60,952 nucleotides of DNA from Candidatus Pacearchaeota archaeon (GCA_018304105.1 JAGVWX010000008.1:1-60952); one strand, 5' to 3'. Shown: positions 28,877-38,460, numbered from the stretch's first letter. Numbers and translations: made by a program. The notes: a model not told the origin generated them from the letters alone.

Positions 28877-28951
28877 ACTCTATCACTAATAGATATTATA
28901 ATAATTAATTCGCAAATTGAAGCTATTTTATAATCCAATATCTTATAGACA

Positions 28952-29140
28952 TTACTTCATCACAAGCTTTGCCAATACTGCGACAACAACTCCAACTCCC
29001 GCAATCAAAAGCCCCATCGAAGTAATTGACAAATTCTTAAGATAGGTGCTCATGCTCAAAATCACTCCAACAATTATCAAGATTACTCCGAACCACATCA
29101 GCACTTCTCCCGGCCCGCTCTTCTTTTTCTTATCCACCAT
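28952..29140 (-). CDS. small two-TM membrane protein
   Basis: VLMWFGVILIIVGVILSM...MGLLIAGVGVVVAVLAKLV. Confidence 0.55.
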   Translation of the reverse strand: MVDKKKKSGPGEVLMWFGVILIIVGVILSMSTYLKNLSITSMGLLIAGVGVVVAVLAKLVMK

Positions 29141-29278
29141 GTTGAAATTACAAAACGTGCACTTTTATATCTTTTCACAATTCAGCTTTTGAAAAAATCA
29201 GATATCCAAAAAATAACCACTGTTCACAAGTCAGCTTTAATAATCTACATATGCTATAAAAAAATAGATACCTCAACC

Positions 29279-29393
29279 TAACGGTCGGTGGAGTTGGTAA
29301 AATATTTTTGGGCGGGGGTGGGACGTAAAGCGAGCGCAGTGAGCCAATAATCAAGACTTGCGCTTCTCAAAACTGCAAGTCCAATTCATTAAG
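29279..29393 (+). repeat. structured element, type A
   Basis: GGGCGGGGGTGGG; GCGAGCGCAGTGAGC; GACTTGC/GCAAGTC then CAATT. Confidence 0.7.
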
Positions 29394-29436
29394 TAAAAAA
29401 CACTAAATTTAATAACATCTTTCATTTATCAAGAAC

Positions 29437-29592
29437 ATGCAGAAAAAAAGAGGCATTGCAATAGATATGCTAATTTACTGGATAATTGCAGCTGCAGTTG
29501 TTGTATTCGTGATAATTTCATACATTTGGTACTCGGGAAGCCTCGGCAATATGGGTAGTTATCTCAAAGACTGGTTAAGGTTCGGCAAATGA
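29437..29592 (+). CDS. pilin-like microprotein, 51 aa
   Basis: MQKKRGIAIDMLIYWIIAAAVVVFVIISYIW; ATGA overlap with next gene. Confidence 0.6.
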   Translation: MQKKRGIAIDMLIYWIIAAAVVVFVIISYIWYSGSLGNMGSYLKDWLRFGK

Positions 29593-30959
29593 TTCACAAA
29601 AAAGCATCTTCACTTACAATAACCGTCCTCGTAACTGGAGTGATTGCTATCTTTGTAGCCCTAATAGTCATTTCAGGAGTAGCCGACCCAATTATCAACA
29701 GAATGCGCGGCATCCTTCCCCTTTACAACAATTCAAAACCCCCCGCCCAGCTCCCCGGCGAAATAAGATACAACATTCAAACAGGCCAAGTGCAATATAT
29801 AGACCAAACAGGATGGAAATGGTTCCCGGATGATTGGAATAAAGACGTTGAATTCGGAGACAAGATAACCGACGCAAAAACAATAACCTCGGATTTTGAA
29901 ACATATTACTACGACTCATCCGACCGAGGTCCGGCAGAATTCCAATTCAAGGCACGCCGAGATGTTCCTGGGGGAATCTTCATAGAAAAAGACGGAAAAG
30001 GAATTTATGTGCGGACATTACGAAGACCAACACAAGGACTACCCAAAGTTATGGGGGGGGCAGTAGTAATGGGCGCAATCTTTGACAAAGAACCTGACAA
30101 TAAATTTAATCTGCTCGAAGAAAGATACTATATCATAGACGCAATGAATTATTTTTACAGACAGTCTTCTTCAACAACTGCAGAAGGAAATGCAGACTAC
30201 TTAATAACTTCGACAAGAAACAATCGTGAAGGAATGTCTATATATGATGCCTTCTATCCAACAAGAGATAAAATATTAATCTCGGACTCATTGAGGCTTT
30301 CTCAGGATTTTTATGGTGAATTACAGAAACATCTTCTCAATTTGCACGAAGGCCAAGTGGACCCAAAATTCAGGAAATTAGATATCGACCAGCAAGGATA
30401 TCTAAAAAAACCTTTAAAACAAGCATTACTAGATGCGGGAGTTTTTCACGAATTAGATATGAACGGAACAGACGGTACAACATATTACTTCAAACAAATA
30501 AAGTTCGCAGATGAAACAGATTCCTCTTGGAATCCTGCGGTTTGGACTAAGGATGAAGATGGGGTGGCCGTATACCAAGCAAGTCTTGGTGGCTATGGTG
30601 GGGGGCTTATACCAATCAACGTTTACGCAATTGTAAGCGGACACAATGGACGAGCCATATCAGGTATGCTCTTTTGGGGAGCTTCAGGAAATATGAATGT
30701 GATAGAAACAGACAGCAACGAAAATCCCGTTTCTTCACAGCCATCTCCGGGAGGCGAGCAAGAAATCTTCAACGCGGCAATAAAATGGCGGGACTTAATT
30801 TTCCAGCAGCCAATGAAAGTAGACCTTTTCAACAAAAAAGACAATCCTGATGCGGGAACAACTTGCTGGTTATACCGCGTAGAAAAAACCACTCTCGAAG
30901 GAAATCCTTACTTATTCATAAACTTAAGAAGCCCAGTAGAAAAATGTAAAACCCTATAA
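29589..30959 (+). CDS. large pilin-like protein, 456 aa
   Basis: N-terminal MIHKKASSLTITVLVTGVIAIFVALIVISG, then a large soluble domain. Confidence 0.65.
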   Translation: MIHKKASSLTITVLVTGVIAIFVALIVISGVADPIINRMRGILPLYNNSKPPAQLPGEIRYNIQTGQVQYIDQTGWKWFPDDWNKDVEFGDKITDAKTITSDFETYYYDSSDRGPAEFQFKARRDVPGGIFIEKDGKGIYVRTLRRPTQGLPKVMGGAVVMGAIFDKEPDNKFNLLEERYYIIDAMNYFYRQSSSTTAEGNADYLITSTRNNREGMSIYDAFYPTRDKILISDSLRLSQDFYGELQKHLLNLHEGQVDPKFRKLDIDQQGYLKKPLKQALLDAGVFHELDMNGTDGTTYYFKQIKFADETDSSWNPAVWTKDEDGVAVYQASLGGYGGGLIPINVYAIVSGHNGRAISGMLFWGASGNMNVIETDSNENPVSSQPSPGGEQEIFNAAIKWRDLIFQQPMKVDLFNKKDNPDAGTTCWLYRVEKTTLEGNPYLFINLRSPVEKCKTL

Positions 30960-30960
30960 A

Positions 30961-31089
30961 ATGTCAAACAAAAAAAACAAAAAAGCTCAGTTCGGCCACG
31001 GTTTCAGCATAATCCTCTGGATAATTTTCTTAGCAATAGTCATCGTCGGCTTATATTTCTGGCTCTCTTCTATCACTGGCACCAATTAA
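30961..31089 (+). CDS. pilin-like microprotein, 42 aa
   Basis: MSNKKNKKAQFGHGFSIILWIIFLAIVIVGLYFWLSSITGTN. Confidence 0.6.
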   Translation: MSNKKNKKAQFGHGFSIILWIIFLAIVIVGLYFWLSSITGTN

Positions 31090-31142
31090 ACAAAAAACCT
31101 TCGAGTAGTAATTGTTATAAATCTCATTTTCTTTCTCTTGAA

Positions 31143-32150
31143 ATGCAAAAAAGGGGAGAACTGACATCCGGACAAATAGCAACACTCATTTTGGCTATAG
31201 CCGGCTTCATAATCGCAGTGATTTTCCTTCTTGTTATTTTAGACACCAAAACTTTATCCGAAAGAGAAACTTGTCATCTTTCTGTTCTAACGAGAGCAAC
31301 AACTCCGGACGCGCTGCAAAGGCTCGTCCCTTTAAAATGCAAGACACAAAAAATCTGCCTCACGACAAGTTCTGACAATTGCGAAGACCAATTCGCCGGA
31401 GAAAAAAATGTCCAGTCAATAAAAGTACAAACCCACGAAGATATAGAAAGAGAGGTCGCTTACAACATGTACGATTGCTGGACAATGATGGGCGAAGGCA
31501 AACTAGATGTCTTTGGCGACAGAAATGGAGCAATTCTTAAAAATCTTGATTGGAGTCAAGTTGTCAATGAAAAAGCCAGCACGTGTATGATTTGTTCTCG
31601 TCTCGTCCTTTCAAAAGACATTCTTGCAAACACACAACTCCTGAACAGCATAGACGTCAACAGTTACATGGAAACTCATCAAGTTCCCGGCTCAGAGCTG
31701 ACATACTTGCAGGCATTTACTGATGCCCAAGTCAGGTCCTATCCTCAAAAATTCAGGGAGAATTTCATTGCAGATAAAGATGTCATCCCGACAAACGAAA
31801 TCGCAATAGTTTTTATGCAAATACTGACTTCCGCTACGCCAGTAGAAGAAGGTACCAGTGCAGCACTAACTGGAGCAGGATTCGTTTTTGCAGCAACCAC
31901 CGTTGTAGGGCCACTGGGAAGAATGCTCGGATGGAAGCTGACTGCTTTAGTAGCCGCTGGAACTGCAGCCACCGCAGGAACAATTGCAGCAGTACAAACT
32001 TGGAATAGCAGGCAGGTCTCGGCAGGATACTGCGGTCCATTCACTTCAGAGTCCGAAGCAAGGAAAGGTTGCTCAATCGTCACCCCGTTCAATTACAAAA
32101 AAGTAAGCGATATAAACAATTTCTGCGCTAAAATAGAAGGCCAGCTATAA
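31143..32150 (+). CDS. pilin-like secreted protein, Cys-rich
   Basis: MQKRGELTSGQIATLILAIAGFIIAVIFLLVIL then a multi-Cys domain. Confidence 0.65.
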   Translation: MQKRGELTSGQIATLILAIAGFIIAVIFLLVILDTKTLSERETCHLSVLTRATTPDALQRLVPLKCKTQKICLTTSSDNCEDQFAGEKNVQSIKVQTHEDIEREVAYNMYDCWTMMGEGKLDVFGDRNGAILKNLDWSQVVNEKASTCMICSRLVLSKDILANTQLLNSIDVNSYMETHQVPGSELTYLQAFTDAQVRSYPQKFRENFIADKDVIPTNEIAIVFMQILTSATPVEEGTSAALTGAGFVFAATTVVGPLGRMLGWKLTALVAAGTAATAGTIAAVQTWNSRQVSAGYCGPFTSESEARKGCSIVTPFNYKKVSDINNFCAKIEGQL

Positions 32151-32686
32151 TGATAAAAAACAAAAAAGGTGAAGAGGAAGAAGGCTTGATTGGCAACACT
32201 CTTGGAACAATTCTTGGCATAACTGCAAGCGTCATAATAATTGTTTTCATCTACATTGCCATTTCTAGAGTCTGGTCAGACCAGGCATTTGAATCCGCCC
32301 AGCAAATCGCAGACACTTTGAAAGCAAGAATAGAAGCGCTCAAGCCCGGCCAGGAAACAACCATAACAATACAAGGCTCAGAAAACCTAAATGGCTGGAC
32401 AATAAATACTTGGGATAAAAACGACGATAACCGTCCAGACACAACCGAATGCTTCGCCTCAAACTGCCTTTGCATCTGCGAAGGCGAAGGCAAAGACAGT
32501 TGCAAAAAGAAAGGAATTTGCAGAAAGCTGGAAATAGAAGGAATCCCTCATTCTAATTATCTTCCCGCAATATACATCCAGCAAAATCTTCTAGCGTTAA
32601 GAACAAAGTTATGCAATGATAAGACTCTTTTAATCCAAGACCAAGAAAACGGTCCATATTGGATACTTGGAGATTGTGGGCAATGA
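32150..32686 (+). CDS. pilin-like protein
   Basis: MIKNKKGEEEEGLIGNTLGTILGITASVIIIVFIYIAI; Cys-rich middle. Confidence 0.62.
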   Translation: MIKNKKGEEEEGLIGNTLGTILGITASVIIIVFIYIAISRVWSDQAFESAQQIADTLKARIEALKPGQETTITIQGSENLNGWTINTWDKNDDNRPDTTECFASNCLCICEGEGKDSCKKKGICRKLEIEGIPHSNYLPAIYIQQNLLALRTKLCNDKTLLIQDQENGPYWILGDCGQ

Positions 32687-33105
32687 CCAACAAAAAAGCA
32701 GTTCTCACAGCTAATCTTATTTACATTTTGCTAGTGGTTGCCTTCGTTGTCGTGATGTTCCTTTTCATTCAAGCCCAGATGAGCGGAGCATCAACTTGGT
32801 CAGATTATTACGCGAAACAAATTGTTCAAGTTATCAATTACGCAGAGTCCGGCCAGAAAATTACTCTTGATGTGCAAAGAGCCACCGAAATCGCAGCAGG
32901 CAATGAAATTTCTCGCTTCCAGGAAATGTTCGAGTTCGACAACGTCAACAGCCAGGTCTGCGTCAAACTTTCATTAGGAGTAAAAACCTGCTACTATTAC
33001 TTCAACAACGTCGATATAATAGATCCAGAGATGGTCTTAGGAAGACCAATAAATCTTCTCGAATTCAATGTAAAAGAAAAAGCAATCAGGAGTTCAAATG
33101 AATAA
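32683..33105 (+). CDS. pilin-like protein
   Basis: MTNKKAVLTANLIYILLVVAFVVVMFLFIQ; ATGA overlap with upstream stop; start set at 32683. Confidence 0.65.
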   Translation: MTNKKAVLTANLIYILLVVAFVVVMFLFIQAQMSGASTWSDYYAKQIVQVINYAESGQKITLDVQRATEIAAGNEISRFQEMFEFDNVNSQVCVKLSLGVKTCYYYFNNVDIIDPEMVLGRPINLLEFNVKEKAIRSSNE

Positions 33106-33550
33106 AAAAGCGGCGCTCGGCGCACAAACAATGATTTTCGTTTTCATAATTATATTAGTTATTATAGGCGCCGGAATAGTTATAGGGGTCGGCATATTTT
33201 TCGCAGGCGAGTACGACTTCAGAGAAGCTGACGCCATCACGCTAAAAAATCAAATTGCCTATTGCATAACAAACAGCAACATAAATCTCGAATCCAAAGA
33301 ATCTTTCGGAGCAGAGTTCTACAAAACCTGCAGAATAAACAAACAAGCGATTGACACATCTTTTTTAATTTATATCGAAGTAGATGAAAAACCATTTCTG
33401 CAGGCTGGTTCGTTAGACCGAACCCAATGCGCATTGTCTGAAAAAAACAATGCATATCCAAAATGCATCTCTGAAACTTTCGACAAAGGCGGCAAAAAAA
33501 TATTCGTTCAAGCAGGCTCAAACCAAAATAGCAGGAAAATAAGAATATGA
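33098..33550 (+). CDS. pilin-like protein
   Basis: MNKKAALGAQTMIFVFIIILVIIGAGIVIGVGIFF. Confidence 0.65.
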   Translation: MNKKAALGAQTMIFVFIIILVIIGAGIVIGVGIFFAGEYDFREADAITLKNQIAYCITNSNINLESKESFGAEFYKTCRINKQAIDTSFLIYIEVDEKPFLQAGSLDRTQCALSEKNNAYPKCISETFDKGGKKIFVQAGSNQNSRKIRI

Positions 33551-34204
33551 ACAAAAAAGGCGTAGTCATCGGCACAGCAATTTCAACTAACTATCATAGC
33601 AGTAACTTTCATAATGGTTCTCTTCGTCGCAGCATCCCTCGCAATTGCCGCATTAAAAAAACCGCAAATCGAACAATCAATTTCAACTGTTTCCGCAAGC
33701 AACTTTCTTTTTAGAACAACAAGCCTTACAGATTTAGACAACCCCGACAGGAAGCTTACCGTTTTGGAGGCAAAGGCCGACGGCGCTCTCGCAACCGCAG
33801 AATATGATCAGCTTTTGCGCGAAATCGAAACTGCATCTAATGGCCCGGAAAGAGACAGTAAAATAGATGAGAAGAATAGAATAGCAAACAGAATGTCTCA
33901 AGTAAAGGAGGCCATAAAACAATTCATGACTGAAAAAAGCGCCCCCGATACCTGCTTCATACTGTTTCAAGGTCCCGGAAAACCAGTACAAGGCAATGTA
34001 GACCTTGCTCCAAACGGAAAAGACATCTTCTTCCAAAAAGACGGGGCGACAGCCAGAGTAAATAATAATTGGATGGAGCTAAGAGAATACTACAGCCACA
34101 ATCTACTCGTCAAAATCCCAGAATTTACTTCCACCAACTATGGAGAATCGAAAACATTCGATATATTAATTTACTACGGACCATGCAAACATTTCACAAA
34201 CTAA
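33547..34204 (+). pseudogene. pilin-like gene with a one-base frameshift in its TM segment
   Basis: MNKKGVVIGTAIS in one frame, LTIIAVTFIMVLFVAASLAIAALKKPQ in another; removing one T at 33581-33583 joins them. Confidence 0.65.
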
Positions 34205-34710
34205 ACAAAAAAGCGCAGATAGCGACTTCAATGCTCGTGCTCATAGCTTTGATTTTCTCAGTCGCAGCGCTCTTCGCAATGGTAAGTTTCAATGGCAACC
34301 TTCAATTCAGCTCAGTCGGATTATACGGAATGATAAATGATGCAAACACCATGAATAACTATTTCATACAGCAATCACAGATTTTCGGAAAATCTCTCGT
34401 TATTGAATGCAAGGACTGCTCAAATGAACAAATTTTGGAAAAAGGAAAAACATTCGACGCCCAGCGCAAAATTAGATTCACCAATGAAGGCGACTTCTTC
34501 GCAAAACTCAGAAACGGCGAATTCAAATTTGAAAAGCAAGCAGACAATTCTTACACATTAAAAATAGAAAACATCCATGTTCAATTCGAAAGTGGCTATA
34601 ACAAAATAGAAAGAAATTTTGACATTTGTCAGACATTCAATTCAAACGGAGATTTCATCGGCGACTGCAAAGTAGATATCCCGGTTCCAGCCATTGAACA
34701 AACTAATTAA
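34183..34710 (+). CDS. pilin-like protein
   Basis: MQTFHKLNKKAQIATSMLVLIALIFSVAALFAMVSF; start set at 34183. Confidence 0.7.
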   Translation: MQTFHKLNKKAQIATSMLVLIALIFSVAALFAMVSFNGNLQFSSVGLYGMINDANTMNNYFIQQSQIFGKSLVIECKDCSNEQILEKGKTFDAQRKIRFTNEGDFFAKLRNGEFKFEKQADNSYTLKIENIHVQFESGYNKIERNFDICQTFNSNGDFIGDCKVDIPVPAIEQTN

Positions 34711-34734
34711 TTCTGTTAAAAATACAATTAATTT

Positions 34735-34832
34735 CCTGTTCACAAGTCGGTCTGGCTGCCTCATGAGTGAAAGAATGACTTTGTAAGTGTGGTGGTGAGA
34801 TAATTTAAGCGAGCGCAGCGAGCCAAATAATC
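34735..34832 (+). repeat. truncated type A element
   Basis: CTGTTCACAAGTCGG, GCTGCCTCA, GCGAGCGCAGCGAGCCAAATAATCAA; no terminal hairpin. Confidence 0.5.
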
Positions 34833-34852
34833 AAAAAACATTTATCTAAGAC

Positions 34853-35413
34853 ATGAAAAAGTTGGTGACAAAGTTAAACAAGAAAGGCCAAGACCTTTCA
34901 ATCGGCACATTAATTCTAATCGTTCTTGGAATTGTCGTTCTCGTCATACTCATTCTCGGCTTCACAATGGGCTGGGAAAATCTCTGGAACAAGATTAACG
35001 TTTTCGGCGGCGGCACATCTTCAATCAGCGATGTGACTATAGCCTGTCGACTTGCCCTTCCTACATCTGACACATACACATTATGTCAAAGAACTTGGGA
35101 AATAAAGGAAGGAAATAATCCGAAAGAACCAGTTGGCTGCAGAGACCCAAGAGTATTACAAAGTCTTGGAAAAGCCACAACCGATAATTTGGGCTGTACC
35201 AAGAGTTGTGTTCCAAAAGATGCTGCTTTCTGCACAAGTATTACAGCCCCTACTACAACAACATGCACGGGTGCATGCAACACTTTAGAAACTCCGACAA
35301 CGACAGGTGCAAAAATAACATCCTGCATTCAATCACCGAGTGCTAGAACAACATGTTCTGCAAAGGCATTAGAGTCAGAATGTAATGCTCTTGTTGGTTG
35401 CGTCTGGCAATAA
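34853..35413 (+). CDS. pilin-like protein with Cys-rich tail
   Basis: KLNKKGQDLSIGTLILIVLGIVVLVILILGFTMG (KKGQ class III signal). Confidence 0.72.
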   Translation: MKKLVTKLNKKGQDLSIGTLILIVLGIVVLVILILGFTMGWENLWNKINVFGGGTSSISDVTIACRLALPTSDTYTLCQRTWEIKEGNNPKEPVGCRDPRVLQSLGKATTDNLGCTKSCVPKDAAFCTSITAPTTTTCTGACNTLETPTTTGAKITSCIQSPSARTTCSAKALESECNALVGCVWQ

Positions 35414-35425
35414 TAATTCTCCCCA

Positions 35426-35740
35426 ATGAACAAAAAAGCATTCGAAATGGCGATTTCAACGTTGATTATAATTATTCTGGGAATTCTTGTTTTGATTGCA
35501 ATAATTTACGCAGTAACCGGCGGCTTCAAGCAATTCCAGCAGACAACTGACCCATTTACAGACACAGCAACTTCCGCCGCAGTCACTCAGGCCTGCCAAA
35601 GCGCATGCGAACAGCAATCAAAGATTATTTACTGCTGCTCAGAATATGAAATAGACAACGTAAAAATTAAGTGCAACGACCCAAGGCTTAATCTGCAAGG
35701 CTGCGCACTCGCCTGTACAGACTTTGAATGCGGTGAATAA
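35426..35740 (+). CDS. pilin-like protein with Cys-rich tail
   Basis: MNKKAFEMAISTLIIIILGILVLIAIIYAVTGGFKQF. Confidence 0.7.
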   Translation: MNKKAFEMAISTLIIIILGILVLIAIIYAVTGGFKQFQQTTDPFTDTATSAAVTQACQSACEQQSKIIYCCSEYEIDNVKIKCNDPRLNLQGCALACTDFECGE

Positions 35741-35968
35741 AATACAGATTTCCTGCCATTTTGCCAAACAGCCTCGCTCCGCTCGGCTGTAATTTAGCAG
35801 TCTTCAAAAGCTCGAAGCTCGCTTTTTCCGACACAATATAAAAAATAAATAACTTTTCCAATTTTCCCATTCAAACAAATTCGTTTCATTATTTGTTAAT
35901 TTCAGAAAATTTAAGCTATTTTATTAGTAAAACAAAAACCTTAAATTCTCTTTCATTCTATAAATAAA

Positions 35969-36103
35969 ATGCCGAGCCAAGATTATTCTGGAAAAAGAAA
36001 AACAAAAAACGATAAGCGGGCCAAATCCAGATATAACAAGTTCAAGGTAGGCGGCTCACAGCGCTCAGCGAATATAAAATTAACTAACGAAAAATCAAAA
36101 TAA
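35969..36103 (+). CDS. small basic protein, 44 aa
   Basis: MPSQDYSGKRKTKNDKRAKSRYNKFKVGGSQRSANIKLTNEKSK. Confidence 0.45.
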   Translation: MPSQDYSGKRKTKNDKRAKSRYNKFKVGGSQRSANIKLTNEKSK

Positions 36104-36137
36104 CAATCTTAATAAAACTCATTTTCCTAAACAAGAA

Positions 36138-36983
36138 ATGCAAGAATACTACTTTTTATTCGCTCTCGCCCTAGTTTACACGCTCTTCGCAACAATTCAA
36201 GATTTAAAATACCGTGAAGTCGCAAACTGGCTTAGCTTCTCTTTCATCGCATTCGCTCTTGCTTACCGTGCTTTCTTCTCTATCGCAACAGACAACCTGA
36301 GCTTTTTCCTTTTCGGCCTCTTCGGCTTTCTTATAATGTTCGCCTTAGGCAACGCATTCTATTACATGAAAGCATTCGCTGGCGGCGACGCAAAGCTCCT
36401 CATGGGCTTCGGCATAATTCTCCCGTATCAAACCTATCTCCAGCTCCTATTTCTTCCTTTGCTCCTTGTCTTAACACTCTTCCTCTCAGGCGCAGTTTAC
36501 AGCCTCTTTTACAGCATTTTCATCGTATTAAAAAATAAAAAACAATTCACAAGAGAATTCAATAAGCTCTCAAGAAACTGGAAGTTCACATTGACTATTT
36601 CAACAATCCTCGTTCCAGTGTTTGTGCTTCTTGGATTCTATCAATACCTCTTTTTTCCTCTCGCCATTCTCGCACTTCTCCATTTGACTTTCATTTACAC
36701 AAAGTCGTTAGAAAAATGCATGCTCATCCTCACTCCTCCTGAATCTCTTACGGAAGGCGACTGGCTAGAAAAAGAAATAAAACTTAACTCCAAAATAACT
36801 ATCCAAAAATCTGTCCACGGCCTTTCATTTCAGGACATTCAGCTCCTAAGAAAATATCACAAAAGCGCTTTAATCAAGCAAGGCATTCCTTTTGTGCCAG
36901 CTTTCCTTATTACGTTGATAATCACGGCACTCTTCTTTTCAGCTTTATTACCTCTTCCTTCTCTGTTTTCTTTTTTACCTTAA
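36138..36983 (+). CDS. A24-type prepilin peptidase
   Basis: TIQDLKYREVANWLSF (first Asp) and FAGGDAKLLMGFG (GxGD-like second Asp) in a TM context. Confidence 0.85.
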   Translation: MQEYYFLFALALVYTLFATIQDLKYREVANWLSFSFIAFALAYRAFFSIATDNLSFFLFGLFGFLIMFALGNAFYYMKAFAGGDAKLLMGFGIILPYQTYLQLLFLPLLLVLTLFLSGAVYSLFYSIFIVLKNKKQFTREFNKLSRNWKFTLTISTILVPVFVLLGFYQYLFFPLAILALLHLTFIYTKSLEKCMLILTPPESLTEGDWLEKEIKLNSKITIQKSVHGLSFQDIQLLRKYHKSALIKQGIPFVPAFLITLIITALFFSALLPLPSLFSFLP

Positions 36984-37566
36984 TCACTTCTTTCTTCGGT
37001 GTTTTAACGACTCTCAAAGATTTATGAACTTCATTCAGCTCTTCCTCGCTTGCCTCATAAGCAACCGAATTCACGTCAACTCTTTTGTCATAAACTGGAA
37101 TAACGTTCACAATAACTTCATCAAACGCCCTCGAAGTTTGAATCTCCGTCGCGCTTGCTTTCAGTTTTGAAACCATCTTCGAAGCAATTTTCTTTGCCAA
37201 ACTCATCGCCCCCGAAGGAATTTCTTTTGAATCTCTTGCAAGAGTCCTTGGAATAATTATTACATGTCCTTTACTAACTGGTCTTATCGAAACAACCGCA
37301 ATTGCTTCTTTGTTCTCATCAACTTTCTTGCTCGGAACATCTCCAGAAACTATCATCCTAAAAACGCTTCTTTGCTCCCTCGCCCCACCGCTCCCCGCCT
37401 GTCCAGTAGGCTGGCGTTGCTGCTCAACCATCGAAGAAATCGTCTCATCGCTCATTCCGCTAAGCTGCTGCCGAGCCGCTTCTTTCTGCGCCCCATCGGA
37501 CATTTTCTCAACCTGCTCATTCAATTGCTTCTTCGCCAAATTAATATCTTCTTTAGACAACATCAA
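36922..37566 (-). CDS. HIT-like domain protein with degenerate His triad
   Basis: AVVSIRPVSKGHVIIIPR resembles the HIT strand; triad position reads VIVNVIPVYD rather than HxHxH. Confidence 0.65.
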   Translation of the reverse strand: MMLSKEDINLAKKQLNEQVEKMSDGAQKEAARQQLSGMSDETISSMVEQQRQPTGQAGSGGAREQRSVFRMIVSGDVPSKKVDENKEAIAVVSIRPVSKGHVIIIPRTLARDSKEIPSGAMSLAKKIASKMVSKLKASATEIQTSRAFDEVIVNVIPVYDKRVDVNSVAYEASEEELNEVHKSLRVVKTPKKEVIKVKKKTEKEEVIKLKRRVP

Positions 37567-37653
37567 TAAAGATAAGAAATAACGTTTATATAATTATTCA
37601 AGAAGGCCTGCATTTTTCAAAAACCTTTTAATCCTGAGAAGTTTAAATAAAAT

Positions 37654-38037
37654 ATGAAAGAAAAATACTACAAGCAGCTTTTTCTCATAGGGGCGCTATA
37701 CGATATCATTCTAGGATTTGGATTTTTATTATTTTACAAGGCCATTTACGATGTTCTTGGGATGACTCTTCCCCAAAACCCTGCCTATTTGTCTATGTGC
37801 GCCATGCTGATTGGCCTTTACGGAATCCTATTATTCATGATTTCTCAAGACCCAAAAAACAACAGAAAAATGATAATTTACTCGTCGTTGATTAAGTTCG
37901 GGTTCGCTACAGTAGTTTTCTACTATTGGTTCTTCTTCGGCCCTCGATACGTTGACGTTCCGTTTAGATTTTTCGGCGCGATAGACCTCGTCTTCGGCTT
38001 GCTCTTCCTAGAGTCCTTGAAGTTTGCTAAGAAATAA
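37654..38037 (+). CDS. multi-TM membrane protein
   Basis: Intact ORF with four hydrophobic segments. Confidence 0.55.
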   Translation: MKEKYYKQLFLIGALYDIILGFGFLLFYKAIYDVLGMTLPQNPAYLSMCAMLIGLYGILLFMISQDPKNNRKMIIYSSLIKFGFATVVFYYWFFFGPRYVDVPFRFFGAIDLVFGLLFLESLKFAKK

Positions 38038-38088
38038 TCAAATGCTTAATTTAGATAAGTATAAAATCTTTTAAAATCTTTTTCTATA

Positions 38089-38454
38089 ATGGAAAAGAAG
38101 ATTTTACGTTTTCTTAGACCAAATAAGATGAGTATCCTCGCTACTATTATCTCGGCAATATTTCTGATTTCTCTTAACATATATATAACTTTAGAGTATC
38201 AAAAAGTTAACAAAACAGTATATGAAGCAGAAATTTCTGTCGTTTATCCATCAATCAACTATCTTCACTTCAATAGTTCAGAAGAAAAACAGAATTACAT
38301 CAACGAACTCGGGCTTACATTAAACGAAGACTATTACAAAACAACCTTTATTGGTTCGTTAAAGCAAGTGTTATCAAAGACCTACCCTTATTCAATTATT
38401 CCTATTGCCTTGATATACCTTGCCTTTTCTTATCGTTATAATAAAAAAGATTAA
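38089..38454 (+). CDS. membrane protein, two TM segments
   Basis: Intact ORF with N- and C-terminal hydrophobic segments. Confidence 0.55.
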   Translation: MEKKILRFLRPNKMSILATIISAIFLISLNIYITLEYQKVNKTVYEAEISVVYPSINYLHFNSSEEKQNYINELGLTLNEDYYKTTFIGSLKQVLSKTYPYSIIPIALIYLAFSYRYNKKD

Positions 38455-38460
38455 AAGAAA

